In this document: piece after piece, positions 7,893 through 16,935 of the stretch
Layout: every line of letters begins with the position of its first letter
Numbering within the stretch: position 1 is the stretch's first letter
From: Microbacterium murale
GTDB lineage: Bacteria > Actinomycetota > Actinomycetes > Actinomycetales > Microbacteriaceae
NCBI RefSeq assembly: GCF_014635185.1
Contig: NZ_BMCM01000006.1
Location: 124,001 to 188,000 of the forward strand
Length of the DNA: 64,000 nt
Reading direction: 5' to 3'
The notes under the pieces: generated by a model
Database searches by the model: none
What the model saw: only the letters and a program-made list of their open reading frames with translations
What the model was told of the DNA's origin: nothing
Position numbers and translations under genes: made by a program

Positions 7893-9266
7893 ATGTCCCG
7901 CAGAAATATTCAACGTTCTCACCGCAAGGCCGTGATCGCGATCGCGTCGATCAGTGCCTTCGCGATCACGCTCACCGCCTGCAGCGGCAGTGGCGGGTCC
8001 GAAGCCGCCGCAGACGGCGGCGGACTCGGCACAGCCGACAAGCACGTCAAGATCACGATGATGTCGAACGACGCCTTCGCCGAGACGTGGCAGGAACAGC
8101 TCGTTCCGGAGTTCAACAAGGCGTATCCGTACATCGACGTCACGATCGATTCGACTCCGTACGACAGCCTCTTGGCCAAGGGGCTGCTCAACGGTACGAG
8201 TCCCAGCCCGGACTACGACCTGATCACGCTCGATGACCCCTGGACACCGCAGCTGGCCGAGGCAGGCGTCCTCCTCGATCTGAAGTCGGAAGCCGACCAG
8301 TGGACCGAAGACGACTACGACTGGGATGACTTCAACTCGGCGCCACTCGCCTCCAGCGAATGGGACGGCGGACAGTACGGGGTGCCGTTGCGATCAAACC
8401 TGCTCGTCATGCTTTACAACAAGGATCTCTATGCGAAGGCCGGCCTGCCAGAGCCGACGCCCGAGCTCACCTGGGATCAGTACATGGAGCAGGCCCCTGA
8501 ACTCGTGCAGGACACCGACGGCGACGGTGCCGTGGACTCCTGGGCCGCCGGACTCACCTGGGTCCGCGGAGTGCTCTCCCCGCCCTTCTGGCAGACGGTG
8601 CTCAATTCGAACGGCGGCACGCTCTTCGATGAGGACATGAACCCGACGTTCGACACCGACGAGGGCGTAGCCGCCCTGCAGACCCAGGTGGATCTGCTCG
8701 AATACGCGCCTCCCGGGGCCACGACGTACAACTACAACGAGCCGCTCGATGCCTTCCGCCAGGGCAAGATCGCCACCCTGTTCACCTGGGGCAGCGCCTA
8801 CAAGAGCGCTGCCGTCGACTCCACTGTGACGACGCTGACGCCCGAACAGGTCGGTATCCAGACGATGCCGGCAGGATCCGAAGGTGCGAGCGCGCATCGC
8901 GGGATCTGGAGCGGCTCGGTGTTCAAGAACAGCGACAACCCCGAGGCCGCGTGGGCGCTGCTGCAGTGGATGAGTTCGAAGGAGGGCGAGCTGTGGTCCT
9001 CAGCGAACCTGGGATCATTCCCCGCACGTAAGTCGACGCTCGCCTCTGAACCCGCCGAGCCATGGCTCGCCCCGGTGTACACGGCGATCCAGAGCGGATT
9101 CGACGTCGCAGCCGAGGGCGAGATGTGGCGGCCCCGCTCGCCGGATTCGAACGCGATCCAGGAGATCCTCGCGAACGAGACGAGCGCGGCCGTCCAAGGC
9201 GACCGCACCGCCGAGGAGGCGCTCGATCGAGCAGCCGCCGAGATCAAGGAACTGCTGGAGAAGTAG
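7893..9266 (+). CDS. Sugar ABC transporter substrate-binding lipoprotein
   Basis: 457 residues. After a basic start and a hydrophobic stretch comes the lipobox LTAC (cysteine near residue 28) followed by a Gly/Ser linker, so it is a membrane-anchored lipoprotein. The body is a family 1 extracellular solute-binding protein (MalE/UgpB-like cluster) with motifs such as MMSNDAFAETWQEQLVPEFN-like and VPLRSNLLVMLYNKDLY. I chose the ATG at 7893 because GAGGAG lies about 9 nt upstream; the frame is open further but without a signal peptide. It feeds the two permeases that follow. The sugar is not predictable; no ATPase gene is present, so a shared MsiK-type ATPase is likely. Confidence 0.9.
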   Translation: MSRRNIQRSHRKAVIAIASISAFAITLTACSGSGGSEAAADGGGLGTADKHVKITMMSNDAFAETWQEQLVPEFNKAYPYIDVTIDSTPYDSLLAKGLLNGTSPSPDYDLITLDDPWTPQLAEAGVLLDLKSEADQWTEDDYDWDDFNSAPLASSEWDGGQYGVPLRSNLLVMLYNKDLYAKAGLPEPTPELTWDQYMEQAPELVQDTDGDGAVDSWAAGLTWVRGVLSPPFWQTVLNSNGGTLFDEDMNPTFDTDEGVAALQTQVDLLEYAPPGATTYNYNEPLDAFRQGKIATLFTWGSAYKSAAVDSTVTTLTPEQVGIQTMPAGSEGASAHRGIWSGSVFKNSDNPEAAWALLQWMSSKEGELWSSANLGSFPARKSTLASEPAEPWLAPVYTAIQSGFDVAAEGEMWRPRSPDSNAIQEILANETSAAVQGDRTAEEALDRAAAEIKELLEK

Positions 9267-9268
9267 TC

Positions 9269-10192
9269 ATGACGGTCGAATCGTTGAAGCAGAACCGGTC
9301 GCGCACGAGGCGCGGCGCGGTCGTGAAGGATGTGATCAGCCGGTGGACGTTCATGGTCCCCGCGATCGTCCTCCTGGTGGCCGTGCTGGCCTACCCGCTG
9401 CTCTACACCCTTCAGATCAGCTTCTCCGACTTCGACCTCGCGACCTTCGCTCCATCCAGTTGGGCGGGAACGGGCAATTACGAGGATGCGCTCGGCGACG
9501 AGAACTTCCTCAACTCGCTCGTCGTGACCGGCATCTACCTGGTGCTCGCCCTCCCCCTGCAGATCGTGCTCGGCTTCGGGATCGCGTTCCTGCTGAACGC
9601 CGAGTGGAGAGGGCGCGGCGTCGTCCGCGCCCTCTTCCTCATCCCGATGGTCGTCGCCCCGGTCGTCTCGGGTGGGATCTGGAAGATCATGCTCGATCCG
9701 CTCTGGGGAGTCGTGACCTGGTTCCTCGGGCTCTTCGGAGTCCAGCCCATCGACTGGTTCGGCGACGCCGGCATGGCGATGATCAGCATCGTCATCATCG
9801 ACACGTGGCGATCCGTGCCTTTCGTCGTGCTCATCGCGGCGGCGGCCATGCTCTCCCTGCCGAAGGACGTGTTCGAGGCGGCCTCCGTCGATGGCGCGAA
9901 CTGGTGGCAGACGCTGAAGTCGATCAGCCTGCCCATGCTCGCGCCGATCATCGCGGCGACGTTCGTCGTGCGCTGGTTGGGCGCCGTGAAGATGTTCGAC
10001 GTGGTCGTCGCCACGACGAACGGCGGACCCGGTCAGGCCACCAACGTCGTCAATCTCTACATCTACCGCCAGGCCTTCCAGCTGCTCGAGTTCAGCACCT
10101 CCTCGGCCATGGCGATCATCGTGCTCGTCATCACCATGGTGCTCACGTTCGTGTTCCTGTGGGGCAGCAAGAAACTGGAGGACCGACTGTGA
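9269..10192 (+). CDS. Sugar ABC transporter permease (MalF-like)
   Basis: 307 residues with six predicted membrane helices and the EAA loop VFEAASVDGANWWQTLKSISLP, which docks the ATPase. It belongs to the MalF/UgpA class of binding-protein-dependent permeases. GGAG lies 8 nt before the ATG, and the gene begins two bases after the binding-protein gene. It pairs with the next permease to form the translocation channel. Confidence 0.92.
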   Translation: MTVESLKQNRSRTRRGAVVKDVISRWTFMVPAIVLLVAVLAYPLLYTLQISFSDFDLATFAPSSWAGTGNYEDALGDENFLNSLVVTGIYLVLALPLQIVLGFGIAFLLNAEWRGRGVVRALFLIPMVVAPVVSGGIWKIMLDPLWGVVTWFLGLFGVQPIDWFGDAGMAMISIVIIDTWRSVPFVVLIAAAAMLSLPKDVFEAASVDGANWWQTLKSISLPMLAPIIAATFVVRWLGAVKMFDVVVATTNGGPGQATNVVNLYIYRQAFQLLEFSTSSAMAIIVLVITMVLTFVFLWGSKKLEDRL

Positions 10193-11052
10193 CTCTCGTG
10201 AAACCACCCGTCGCCTCGCACCGCCGACGAAGCGCCAACGCGCATCGGACACGCATCTGGTCAGGCGTGCTCGTGTGCATCCTGTTCCTGCTGCCGCTGG
10301 TCTGGATGCTGCTGACCTCGTTCAAACAGCAGCGCGACATCTTCTCGTCGCCGCCGAGCTTCTTCTTCGAGCCGACCATCGCGCAGTACGTCGATGTGCT
10401 CACACGCGGCGGCTTCGCGGGGCAGATGCTGAACACCGTCATCGTCGCCGTCGGCGCGTCGGTGCTGTCGCTGATCGCCGGAGCGATGGCTGGCTATGCC
10501 CTCTCCCGGCTTCGTATCCGCGGCGCCGGCGTCATCGGCGCGTTGATCCTCGCCTCGCGAGGCGTGCCGCCGATCGCACTCGCCGTGCCGATGTTCCTCG
10601 TCGCACGATCGCTGGGCATCACCGACACGCACATCACGCTGATCATCGCGTACTGCTCGTTCATCGTCCCGTACGTGATGTGGCTGATGCGCGGCTTCTT
10701 CCTCGCCCTCCCGAAAGAGCTCGAGGAGTCGGCGATGCTCGACGGTTGCTCGCGGATGGGCGCGTTCTTCCGCATCATCCTGCCGATCTCACTGCCTGGC
10801 CTGCTGTCGACGTTCATCTTCAGCATCATCCTGGCGTGGGAAGAGCTCCTGTTCGCCCTGGTGCTGACGAACCGCAACGCGACCACGTTCCCCGTGGCGA
10901 TCGCAGGGATGGCGGGCGACACGGAGAACGGCGCCAACTGGGGCGCGCTCGCCGCGGCGGGAATGATCACGGTCATCCCCGTCGTGATCCTCGCGCTTCT
11001 CGTACAGAAATGGTTGATCCGCGGCCTCGCAGAGGGCGCGACGAAGGGATGA
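10189..11052 (+). CDS. Sugar ABC transporter permease (MalG-like)
   Basis: 287 residues, MalG/UgpE class, six membrane helices, EAA loop near ELEESAMLDGCSRMGAFFRI. The start is GTG at 10189 with GGAGG about 6 nt upstream, overlapping the preceding stop (GTGA). Its last four bases overlap the DUF2804 gene, so the whole block from 7893 to 12092 is one tightly coupled operon. Confidence 0.92.
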   Translation: MTLVKPPVASHRRRSANAHRTRIWSGVLVCILFLLPLVWMLLTSFKQQRDIFSSPPSFFFEPTIAQYVDVLTRGGFAGQMLNTVIVAVGASVLSLIAGAMAGYALSRLRIRGAGVIGALILASRGVPPIALAVPMFLVARSLGITDTHITLIIAYCSFIVPYVMWLMRGFFLALPKELEESAMLDGCSRMGAFFRIILPISLPGLLSTFIFSIILAWEELLFALVLTNRNATTFPVAIAGMAGDTENGANWGALAAAGMITVIPVVILALLVQKWLIRGLAEGATKG

Positions 11053-12092
11053 CATCAGTGAGACTTCCATTGCGGCCGGTGCTGCGCGGCGGAGAGAGCA
11101 TCATCGAGCACGAGATCACCGATCCGGTGGATCTGTGCCTGCCGTCCGGTCGCCTCAATCCGGATGCCGTCGGCTGGACGCGTTCCGCGCTGCATCGGAC
11201 CAACCTGCGGGGCTGGGGACGCAACAAGCGCTTCGAGTACTGGGCCGTCACGACTCCGACCGCGATCATCACGCTCAACATCTCCCATCACGATTACAGG
11301 GCGAACGTCTCGGTCTCGTACTGGGACAGGGAGAGCACGTCCGAGATACGCCAGGGCGGGAACACCTGGCTGCCCGGTCACGCCGGGATGCGCGACCCGG
11401 ACAACAGCCTTCCGATGGAGGCACGCCGCCGCGACGTGGTCGTCAGGCTCACCCCGCATGGACGCGGCACGCGTCTTCACGCCGCTTCGCCCCGCATCTC
11501 GCTGGACCTCACCGTGCATGCAGAACCGGATCATGAGTCCATGGGCGTGCTGGTGCCCTGGAGCGACCGGTTGTTCCAGTACACGAAGAAGGACAACGAC
11601 CTCACTGTCGAAGGAATCGTGATCGTCGACGGTGTCGAGCACCGTGTGGAGCATGGCTCCTCAGCCGCCGTGCACGATCGAGGTCGCGGCCGGTGGCCGT
11701 ACCGAACCTTCTGGAACTGGGGTTCAGGGCGCGGCGAAGACGAGAACGGCCGCACGCTCGGCCTGCAACTGGGCGGCAAATGGACTGACGCGACGCCGTC
11801 GACCGAGAACTGGCTTCGCATCGACGGCCGCCTGCACAAGGTGAGCGATCACCTCGATTGGCAGTACGACACCGGAGACTGGCTGGCGCCTTGGACGATC
11901 ACCGGCCCACGCGTGAACATACGCTTCACACCCGAACGCCACGTACGCCACATGTTCAACCGCTTGATCGTCCTCAGCCGCGGCGACACGTGCTACGGCT
12001 CGTACACCGGTGAAGTGACGCTCGAGGACGGTGCCGTGGTGAGGTTCACCGACGTCCCCGGCCATGTCGAGGAGGTCGAACGACGCTGGTGA
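11049..12092 (+). CDS. DUF2804 domain protein in the sugar importer operon
   Basis: 347 residues, about the full length of the DUF2804 family. It has no signal peptide or membrane helix. Tryptophan-rich motifs are visible (GRGRWPYRTFWNWGSG, then GLQLGGKWTD and TENWLRIDGRLHK), suggesting a beta-rich fold. No catalytic function is established that I know of. Overlap (ATGA) with the MalG-like permease ties it to uptake of the same sugar, so a role in handling an imported glycoside or glycolipid is a guess from context only. Confidence 0.8.
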   Translation: MTSVRLPLRPVLRGGESIIEHEITDPVDLCLPSGRLNPDAVGWTRSALHRTNLRGWGRNKRFEYWAVTTPTAIITLNISHHDYRANVSVSYWDRESTSEIRQGGNTWLPGHAGMRDPDNSLPMEARRRDVVVRLTPHGRGTRLHAASPRISLDLTVHAEPDHESMGVLVPWSDRLFQYTKKDNDLTVEGIVIVDGVEHRVEHGSSAAVHDRGRGRWPYRTFWNWGSGRGEDENGRTLGLQLGGKWTDATPSTENWLRIDGRLHKVSDHLDWQYDTGDWLAPWTITGPRVNIRFTPERHVRHMFNRLIVLSRGDTCYGSYTGEVTLEDGAVVRFTDVPGHVEEVERRW

Positions 12093-12107
12093 GGTTTGCC
12101 CGCCGAT

Positions 12108-12947
12108 TCACGCGCCGGCGGCGAGCTCGTGAGAGCGCGCCAGCGCAGCATCCGTCGCCCGGGCGAAGACCTCGTCGAGGTTCGCGTGCTGCAGCACCGC
12201 GATCGCACGCTCGGTGGTGCCCTTCGGGCTCGTCACCCTGCGACGCAGCTCAGCGGGGTTCTCCCCGGATGCGTCGAGCAGTGCCGTGGCGCCGATGAAG
12301 GTCTGCTCGGCCATCAGCCGCGCATCGGCCTCGCTGAACCCCTTGCCGATCGCGGCCTTGGTCAGCTCTTCAATCAGGAGGAAGACGTACGCAGGACCGG
12401 AGCCCGAGATCGTGCCGAGCGCGTCGATCTTGTCCTCGGGCACTTCGACCACCGAGCCGACGAGCTCGAACAGTCGACGGACCACGGCGACGTCGTCTTC
12501 TGAGGCGGCCGAGTTCGCGGCGATGCCCGTGACGGCCTTGCCGACGGTCGCCGGAGTGTTGGGCATCGAGCGGATCACGCTGACATCCGAGCCGAGGACC
12601 TCGGCGAAGCTCGCCAGGCTGATGCCTGCGGCGAGGCTCACGACGATGGCATCTTCGCGCAGAACGGGCGCGATCTCGCGGAGCAGATCGGCGACCATGG
12701 CGGGCTTCACCCCGACGAGGATGATGCGGGATGACGCCGCTGCTGCCGTGTTCCCGTCCGGCTGATCTTCGAGCGCAACCGCCGTCACACCCTCCAGAGC
12801 TGTGAGGCTCGCAGCTTTCGCCGCGGTGCGATTGGTGGCGGTGATGCCGCCGTCGACGGCGATTCCTGAGGCGACGACACCCTGGAGGATCGCACCTCCC
12901 ATCGAGCCGGCACCGAGGAACGCGAGGGACGGAAGTGATTCAGCCAT
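12108..12947 (-). CDS. proC: Pyrroline-5-carboxylate reductase
   Basis: 279 residues. The N-terminal Rossmann motif is FLGAGSMGGAILQG, and the C-terminal domain has the ProC signature PDKIDALGTISGSGPAYVFL-like segment (near residues 165-185) followed by the dimerisation helices. It carries out the last step of proline synthesis using NAD(P)H. TAGGAT lies 6 nt before the ATG, suggesting a leaderless mRNA. It is monocistronic and faces the DUF2804 gene. Confidence 0.95.
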   Translation of the reverse strand: MAESLPSLAFLGAGSMGGAILQGVVASGIAVDGGITATNRTAAKAASLTALEGVTAVALEDQPDGNTAAAASSRIILVGVKPAMVADLLREIAPVLREDAIVVSLAAGISLASFAEVLGSDVSVIRSMPNTPATVGKAVTGIAANSAASEDDVAVVRRLFELVGSVVEVPEDKIDALGTISGSGPAYVFLLIEELTKAAIGKGFSEADARLMAEQTFIGATALLDASGENPAELRRRVTSPKGTTERAIAVLQHANLDEVFARATDAALARSHELAAGA

Positions 12948-13025
12948 GACGCCATCCTATGCACCGCATTCGACAGTGCCGAGGGCGCTCGCGTGCATCG
13001 CGACCAGCAGAACTAGACTCGGCCC

Positions 13026-13997
13026 ATGAGTGCATCCGGTGGCAGCAAGGCGATCGTCGCGGCATTCCTGGCGAACCTGGGGATCGCGATCGCGAAGTTC
13101 ATCGCGTGGTTCCTTTCGGGCTCCGCGTCCATGCTCGCGGAGGCGATCCACTCGGTCGCGGATTCCGGAAACCAGCTGCTTCTGATGCTCGGCGGGCGCA
13201 AGGCCAAGCGCTCCGCCGATCGCGAGCATCCGTTCGGATACGGACGCGAACGCTACGTGTACGCATTCGTCGTGTCGATCATCCTGTTCTCGGTCGGCGG
13301 CCTGTTCGCGATCTACGAGGGCGTCGACAAGCTGACCCACCCGCACGCGCTCGATCCCGTCTGGTGGTGGCTGCCGCTCGTCGTGCTCGTCATCGCGATC
13401 GGGCTCGAGTCGTTCTCGCTGCGCACCGCCGTCAAGGAGAGCAATCTCGTGCGTGAGAAGGGCCAGTCATGGGTGTCGTTCGTGCGCCGCGCGAAAGCCC
13501 CCGAACTGCCTGTGGTGCTGTTGGAGGACATCGGCGCCCTGACCGGCCTCACGTTCGCGCTGCTCGGCGTCGGCTTGACGATCATCACCGGCAACAGCGT
13601 GTTCGACGCGCTCGGAACGCTCGCGATCGGTGTGCTGCTCGTGCTGATCGCCGTGATCCTCGGCATCGAGACGAAGAGCCTGCTGGTCGGCGAGGGCGCG
13701 AACCAGGCCGACCTCGACCTGATCATGGATGCCATCGTCGGCGGCCCCGACGTCGAGAAGCTCATCCACCTGAAGACCCTCTACCTCGGTCCAGATGAGC
13801 TGCTCGTCGCGGCGAAGATCGCTCTGACCTCGGACAAGAGCGTGCGCGAGGCCGCCGCCGACATCGACGAGATCGAGAAGCGGATCCGGGATGCCGTTCC
13901 CATCGCCCGCGTGATCTACATCGAGCCCGACGTCTACCGTCCGGCGATCGACCCCACGCCGCCGACGGACGTGTTCGTGTTGAAGTCGTCCGACTGA
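13026..13997 (+). CDS. Cation diffusion facilitator family metal transporter
   Basis: 323 residues with about six membrane helices. Helix two carries the metal-site motif AEAIHSVADSGNQ (H and D). Helix five has LLEDIGALTG, where Glu-Asp stands in for the usual His-Asp, as in the ZnT9-like branch. A hydrophilic HPFGYGRERY loop between helices two and three is the family signature, and a cytosolic C-terminal ferredoxin-like domain follows. It exports Zn(II) or another divalent metal by proton exchange. TAGACT lies 6 nt before the ATG. The metal is uncertain because of the altered helix-five site. Confidence 0.9.
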   Translation: MSASGGSKAIVAAFLANLGIAIAKFIAWFLSGSASMLAEAIHSVADSGNQLLLMLGGRKAKRSADREHPFGYGRERYVYAFVVSIILFSVGGLFAIYEGVDKLTHPHALDPVWWWLPLVVLVIAIGLESFSLRTAVKESNLVREKGQSWVSFVRRAKAPELPVVLLEDIGALTGLTFALLGVGLTIITGNSVFDALGTLAIGVLLVLIAVILGIETKSLLVGEGANQADLDLIMDAIVGGPDVEKLIHLKTLYLGPDELLVAAKIALTSDKSVREAAADIDEIEKRIRDAVPIARVIYIEPDVYRPAIDPTPPTDVFVLKSSD

Positions 13998-14033
13998 GCG
14001 CCGCGTCCAGTAGCGATCCCTGAGCCTGTCGGA

Positions 14034-14489
14034 TCAGCGGCGCTGCTCGAAGAAGTCGCGCAGCAGTGCCGTCGCGGCATCCTCCGCCACCCCGCCGACG
14101 ACCTCGGCACGGTACGGCAGCCGGCGATCGCGCAGCACGTCGTACATCGAACCGGCGGCCCCCGCCTTGTCGTCCCAGGCGCCGAACACCACGCGCCCGA
14201 TCCGCGACTGCAGGATCGCGCCGGCACACATCAGGCACGGCTCGAGAGTGACGACGAGCGTGTGCCCTTCGAGATTCCACGAGCCGACGGATGCCGCGGC
14301 CTGCCGCAGCGCGACGATCTCGGCATGACCGGTGGGATCGTGGGTCTCTTCGCGGGTGTTGCGGCCCTCGGCGATGATGCGGCCGGTGCCGTCGAGCACG
14401 ACCGCACCGACGGGAACCTCGCCCGCGGCTGCGGCCTCTGCGGCGAGCGCAAGCGCTCGCTGCATCCCATCGCTATCCGGCACTCGCAT
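14034..14489 (-). CDS. tadA: tRNA-specific adenosine deaminase
   Basis: 151 residues. The zinc site is complete: GHAEI (His plus catalytic Glu) and PCLMCAG (two Cys). The C-terminal FFEQRR matches the substrate-contacting end of TadA, which converts A34 of tRNA-Arg(ACG) to inosine. It begins 9 nt after the phnN stop on the same strand, but TAGGCT 6 nt before its ATG suggests its own leaderless promoter, so it is probably not a true phn gene. Confidence 0.93.
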   Translation of the reverse strand: MRVPDSDGMQRALALAAEAAAAGEVPVGAVVLDGTGRIIAEGRNTREETHDPTGHAEIVALRQAAASVGSWNLEGHTLVVTLEPCLMCAGAILQSRIGRVVFGAWDDKAGAAGSMYDVLRDRRLPYRAEVVGGVAEDAATALLRDFFEQRR

Positions 14490-14498
14490 GTGTCGAGC

Positions 14499-15056
14499 CT
14501 ATTGGCCGCGTTGCATCTGGCGGAGCAGGAAGTCGGCGAACGCGCGTCCGGCGTCTTCGATCGGGCCGTCGTTGACGATCTCGAGATCGACCGCGCAATT
14601 CGGCGCGGGGTCCTCCCTGTTCATCCGCGCCGCGATCTCGGCATCCGCTTCCCGACCGCGGCGGGCGAGGCGCGCGCGACGCTGTTCCTCCGGCACGCAG
14701 ACCCTGACCACGGCGGAGTGCTCGAAGCGATCGGTGAGCCGGTCCAGCACTCCCCTGGAGACGTTCGCCACCACGACATCACCCGCTCGCACTGCATCGA
14801 CGACTGCCGCAGGCAGCCCGTAGGCGAGGCCGTGCGCCCGCCAACTCAGCGCGAACCCGCCCTCGTGCTCGATGCGAGTGAAATCGGCTTCGCTGACGAG
14901 CATATGGTCCTCGCCCGCGCCGACGGGTCGGGTGATGAGCCGGCGAGGGAAGACGAAGCTCCCGTCATGACCGGAGAGCAGCTCACGGGCGGCGCCGATG
15001 ACCGAGTCCTTGCCCGACCCGCTCGCCCCGACCACTGCGACGAAGGCGCCGCTCAC
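14499..15056 (-). CDS. phnN: Ribose 1,5-bisphosphokinase
   Basis: 185 residues, guanylate-kinase-like fold. Walker A is GASGSGKDS near residue 10; RRLITRPVGAGEDH is the typical PhnN nucleotide/substrate loop, and FALSWRAHGLAYGLP follows. It phosphorylates ribose 1,5-bisphosphate to PRPP, the last step of phosphonate carbon salvage. Its start overlaps the phnM stop by four bases (ATGA). Confidence 0.93.
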   Translation of the reverse strand: MSGAFVAVVGASGSGKDSVIGAARELLSGHDGSFVFPRRLITRPVGAGEDHMLVSEADFTRIEHEGGFALSWRAHGLAYGLPAAVVDAVRAGDVVVANVSRGVLDRLTDRFEHSAVVRVCVPEEQRRARLARRGREADAEIAARMNREDPAPNCAVDLEIVNDGPIEDAGRAFADFLLRQMQRGQ

Positions 15057-16234
15057 GCGACGCGCTCGCCCTCGCGCCAGACGCTGCGCACGATCGGTAC
15101 CGGGGATCCGAGCGGATGCTGTTCACTCGATGCCCCCTCGTACGCGTGCACCCGGATCAGGTCCGCCCGCAGGCCAGGTTCGATGATGCCGCGGTCGTCG
15201 AGGCCGATCGCCCGTGCGGGGTTCGCGCTGAGCAGCCGCGACGCCTGCGGCAGCGTCGTCTCACCGCGCGCGACGAGCAGGAACGCAGCCTGGAGCGTGC
15301 TCGCCGGCACGTAGTCGCTCGAGAGGATATCGAGAAGTCCTTCGCGAAGCAGTTCGGCGGCGGCGACGTTGCCCGAGTGCGACCCGTCACGCACGATGTT
15401 CGGCGCGCCGGACACGACGAGCTGCCCTGCTGCACGCGCGGCCCGCGCCGCATCCACTGTCGTGGGGAACTCCGAGATCCGCACGCCCAGCGCCGAGGCC
15501 TCGTCCACGTGCGCCTGCGTCGCATCGTCGTGCGCGGCCATCGTGATGCTCCGCACGCCGGCGCGCCCTGCGAGCTGCGTCCGGTGCTGGTCGGCGTACA
15601 GCCCCGACAGCCGATGCAGCTCGTCGACGTGCGCGTCGAACTCGGACTCGAGCAGCCGCCCCTTGCCGACCATGTACGTGCGGAACGCCTCGACATCCGC
15701 ATACTGACGCTGACCCGGCGTGTGATCCATGAGCGAGATCATCCGCACCCGCTCGTGCCCTCCGACCTCATCGAAGACCTCGACGACATCGGGAGTGGAG
15801 ACCTCGCAGCGCAGGTGCACGAAGTGATCGGCGCGCAGCAACCCCGACTCTGCGGCATGGATGACGGCATCCATCAGCATCTTCGCGTTCGCCGCCATGC
15901 GATTGCCGTCGGTCGGGCCGGTGCCGATGCGCAGCGCGTCGAGAACCGTCGTCATGCCGGACGCCGCCATCTGCGCGTCATGCGCGATCACCGCGGTGAT
16001 CGGATCCCAGTAGCGCTTCGGCCGTGGCTGGAAGTGCGTCTCGACCTGGTCGGTGTGCAACTCGACGATGCCAGGCATGAGGAAGTCGCCGTTGAGGTCA
16101 GTGCCCGCACGCGTCGGGTCGTCGGAGATCTCGGCGATGACGCCGTGCTCGATGCGCAGTGAGCCGTGGATCACTTCGTCGGCCTGGACGATGCGGGCGT
16201 TGGTGAGAGTCGTGGATGAGGGCGCGAGGGGCAT
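15053..16234 (-). CDS. phnM: Ribose 1-methylphosphonate 5-triphosphate diphosphatase
   Basis: 393 residues, amidohydrolase superfamily. Metal-site motifs are visible at MPGIVELHTDQVETHF (near residue 55), the beta-strand histidine MISLMDHTPGQRQ, and the later GAPNIVRDGSHSGN and SSDYVPAS segments characteristic of PhnM. It removes pyrophosphate from the triphosphate made by the PhnGHIL complex, giving the PhnJ substrate. It is coupled by overlap to phnN and to the upstream DUF1045 gene. Confidence 0.95.
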   Translation of the reverse strand: MPLAPSSTTLTNARIVQADEVIHGSLRIEHGVIAEISDDPTRAGTDLNGDFLMPGIVELHTDQVETHFQPRPKRYWDPITAVIAHDAQMAASGMTTVLDALRIGTGPTDGNRMAANAKMLMDAVIHAAESGLLRADHFVHLRCEVSTPDVVEVFDEVGGHERVRMISLMDHTPGQRQYADVEAFRTYMVGKGRLLESEFDAHVDELHRLSGLYADQHRTQLAGRAGVRSITMAAHDDATQAHVDEASALGVRISEFPTTVDAARAARAAGQLVVSGAPNIVRDGSHSGNVAAAELLREGLLDILSSDYVPASTLQAAFLLVARGETTLPQASRLLSANPARAIGLDDRGIIEPGLRADLIRVHAYEGASSEQHPLGSPVPIVRSVWREGERVA

Positions 16235-16935
16235 CAGGCGGTCTCCTGCATGTCGGTGTCAGCGGATGGGGTGGCAAGAGGATGGACGGACAGCACGTCG
16301 AACGGCGCACCAGGCTCGCGCTCGATGAACAATGCGATCGAGCGGAGCAGGACATCGGAGTCCACGGCCTGGCCGTTTCTCGCGAAATGCGCAGCGAGGG
16401 CACCGTCGATCTCGCTCTCGCGCGCCGGCGGGATGGGGTCGGTCAACGTCAGGTGGAAGCGGAACTCCTCGAAGACGTACGGATAGCCCCACTGCTCGAA
16501 GAGCGCGCGCTGTCGCGGCGGGAGCATCTCGGGTCGGCGTCGGCGGATGTCGGCGTCGTCGGGCTCTGCCCGGAAGACATCGAAATCCCGCACGGCCTCG
16601 TCGGCCAGCATCCGGACCTCCGCCTCATCGCCGTGCAGGAGCAGCGCGCGGAATCGACCGAGGTTCGCGGGTCGCAAGGCGGAGAGGAGCACGGTGTGGT
16701 GAGCGGCGGCGAAGGCGTCGGCGGCGGCCCGCAGCTCGGCTTCGGTGCGTCCGCCCGCGAGACGGAATGGCGCCTTGAGGGTCGCGTGGAAGCCGTATCG
16801 TCGCGCGTCGACGGTGAGCTCGTGGAACTCCGGCCTCGCGTACCAGGCCTCGACGGAGTCCCGCAGATCCGCGGCGATCGGATCGTCATTCTCGCCGAGC
16901 AGTCCAGGCACGGCATACACGGCATAACGGGTCAT
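16234..16935 (-). CDS. DUF1045 family protein, 2H-phosphoesterase fold, in the phn operon
   Basis: 233 residues. Two H-x-T-x motifs, FHATLKAP (near residue 50) and FHLTLTDP (near residue 160), place it in the 2H phosphoesterase superfamily, whose members open cyclic phosphates. DUF1045 is known as a companion of phn genes. The operon has no phnP, whose product opens the 1,2-cyclic phosphate released by PhnJ, so this protein is a good candidate for that step. That is an inference. It overlaps phnM (TGATG) and phnL (ATGA). Confidence 0.85.
   Translation of the reverse strand: MTRYAVYAVPGLLGENDDPIAADLRDSVEAWYARPEFHELTVDARRYGFHATLKAPFRLAGGRTEAELRAAADAFAAAHHTVLLSALRPANLGRFRALLLHGDEAEVRMLADEAVRDFDVFRAEPDDADIRRRRPEMLPPRQRALFEQWGYPYVFEEFRFHLTLTDPIPPARESEIDGALAAHFARNGQAVDSDVLLRSIALFIEREPGAPFDVLSVHPLATPSADTDMQETA

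Noticed and set aside
8798..10252. A 484-codon minus-strand frame opposite the sugar importer genes
   Set aside because: Low-complexity His/Asp/Arg/Glu composition, antisense to a binding protein and permease with clear motifs.
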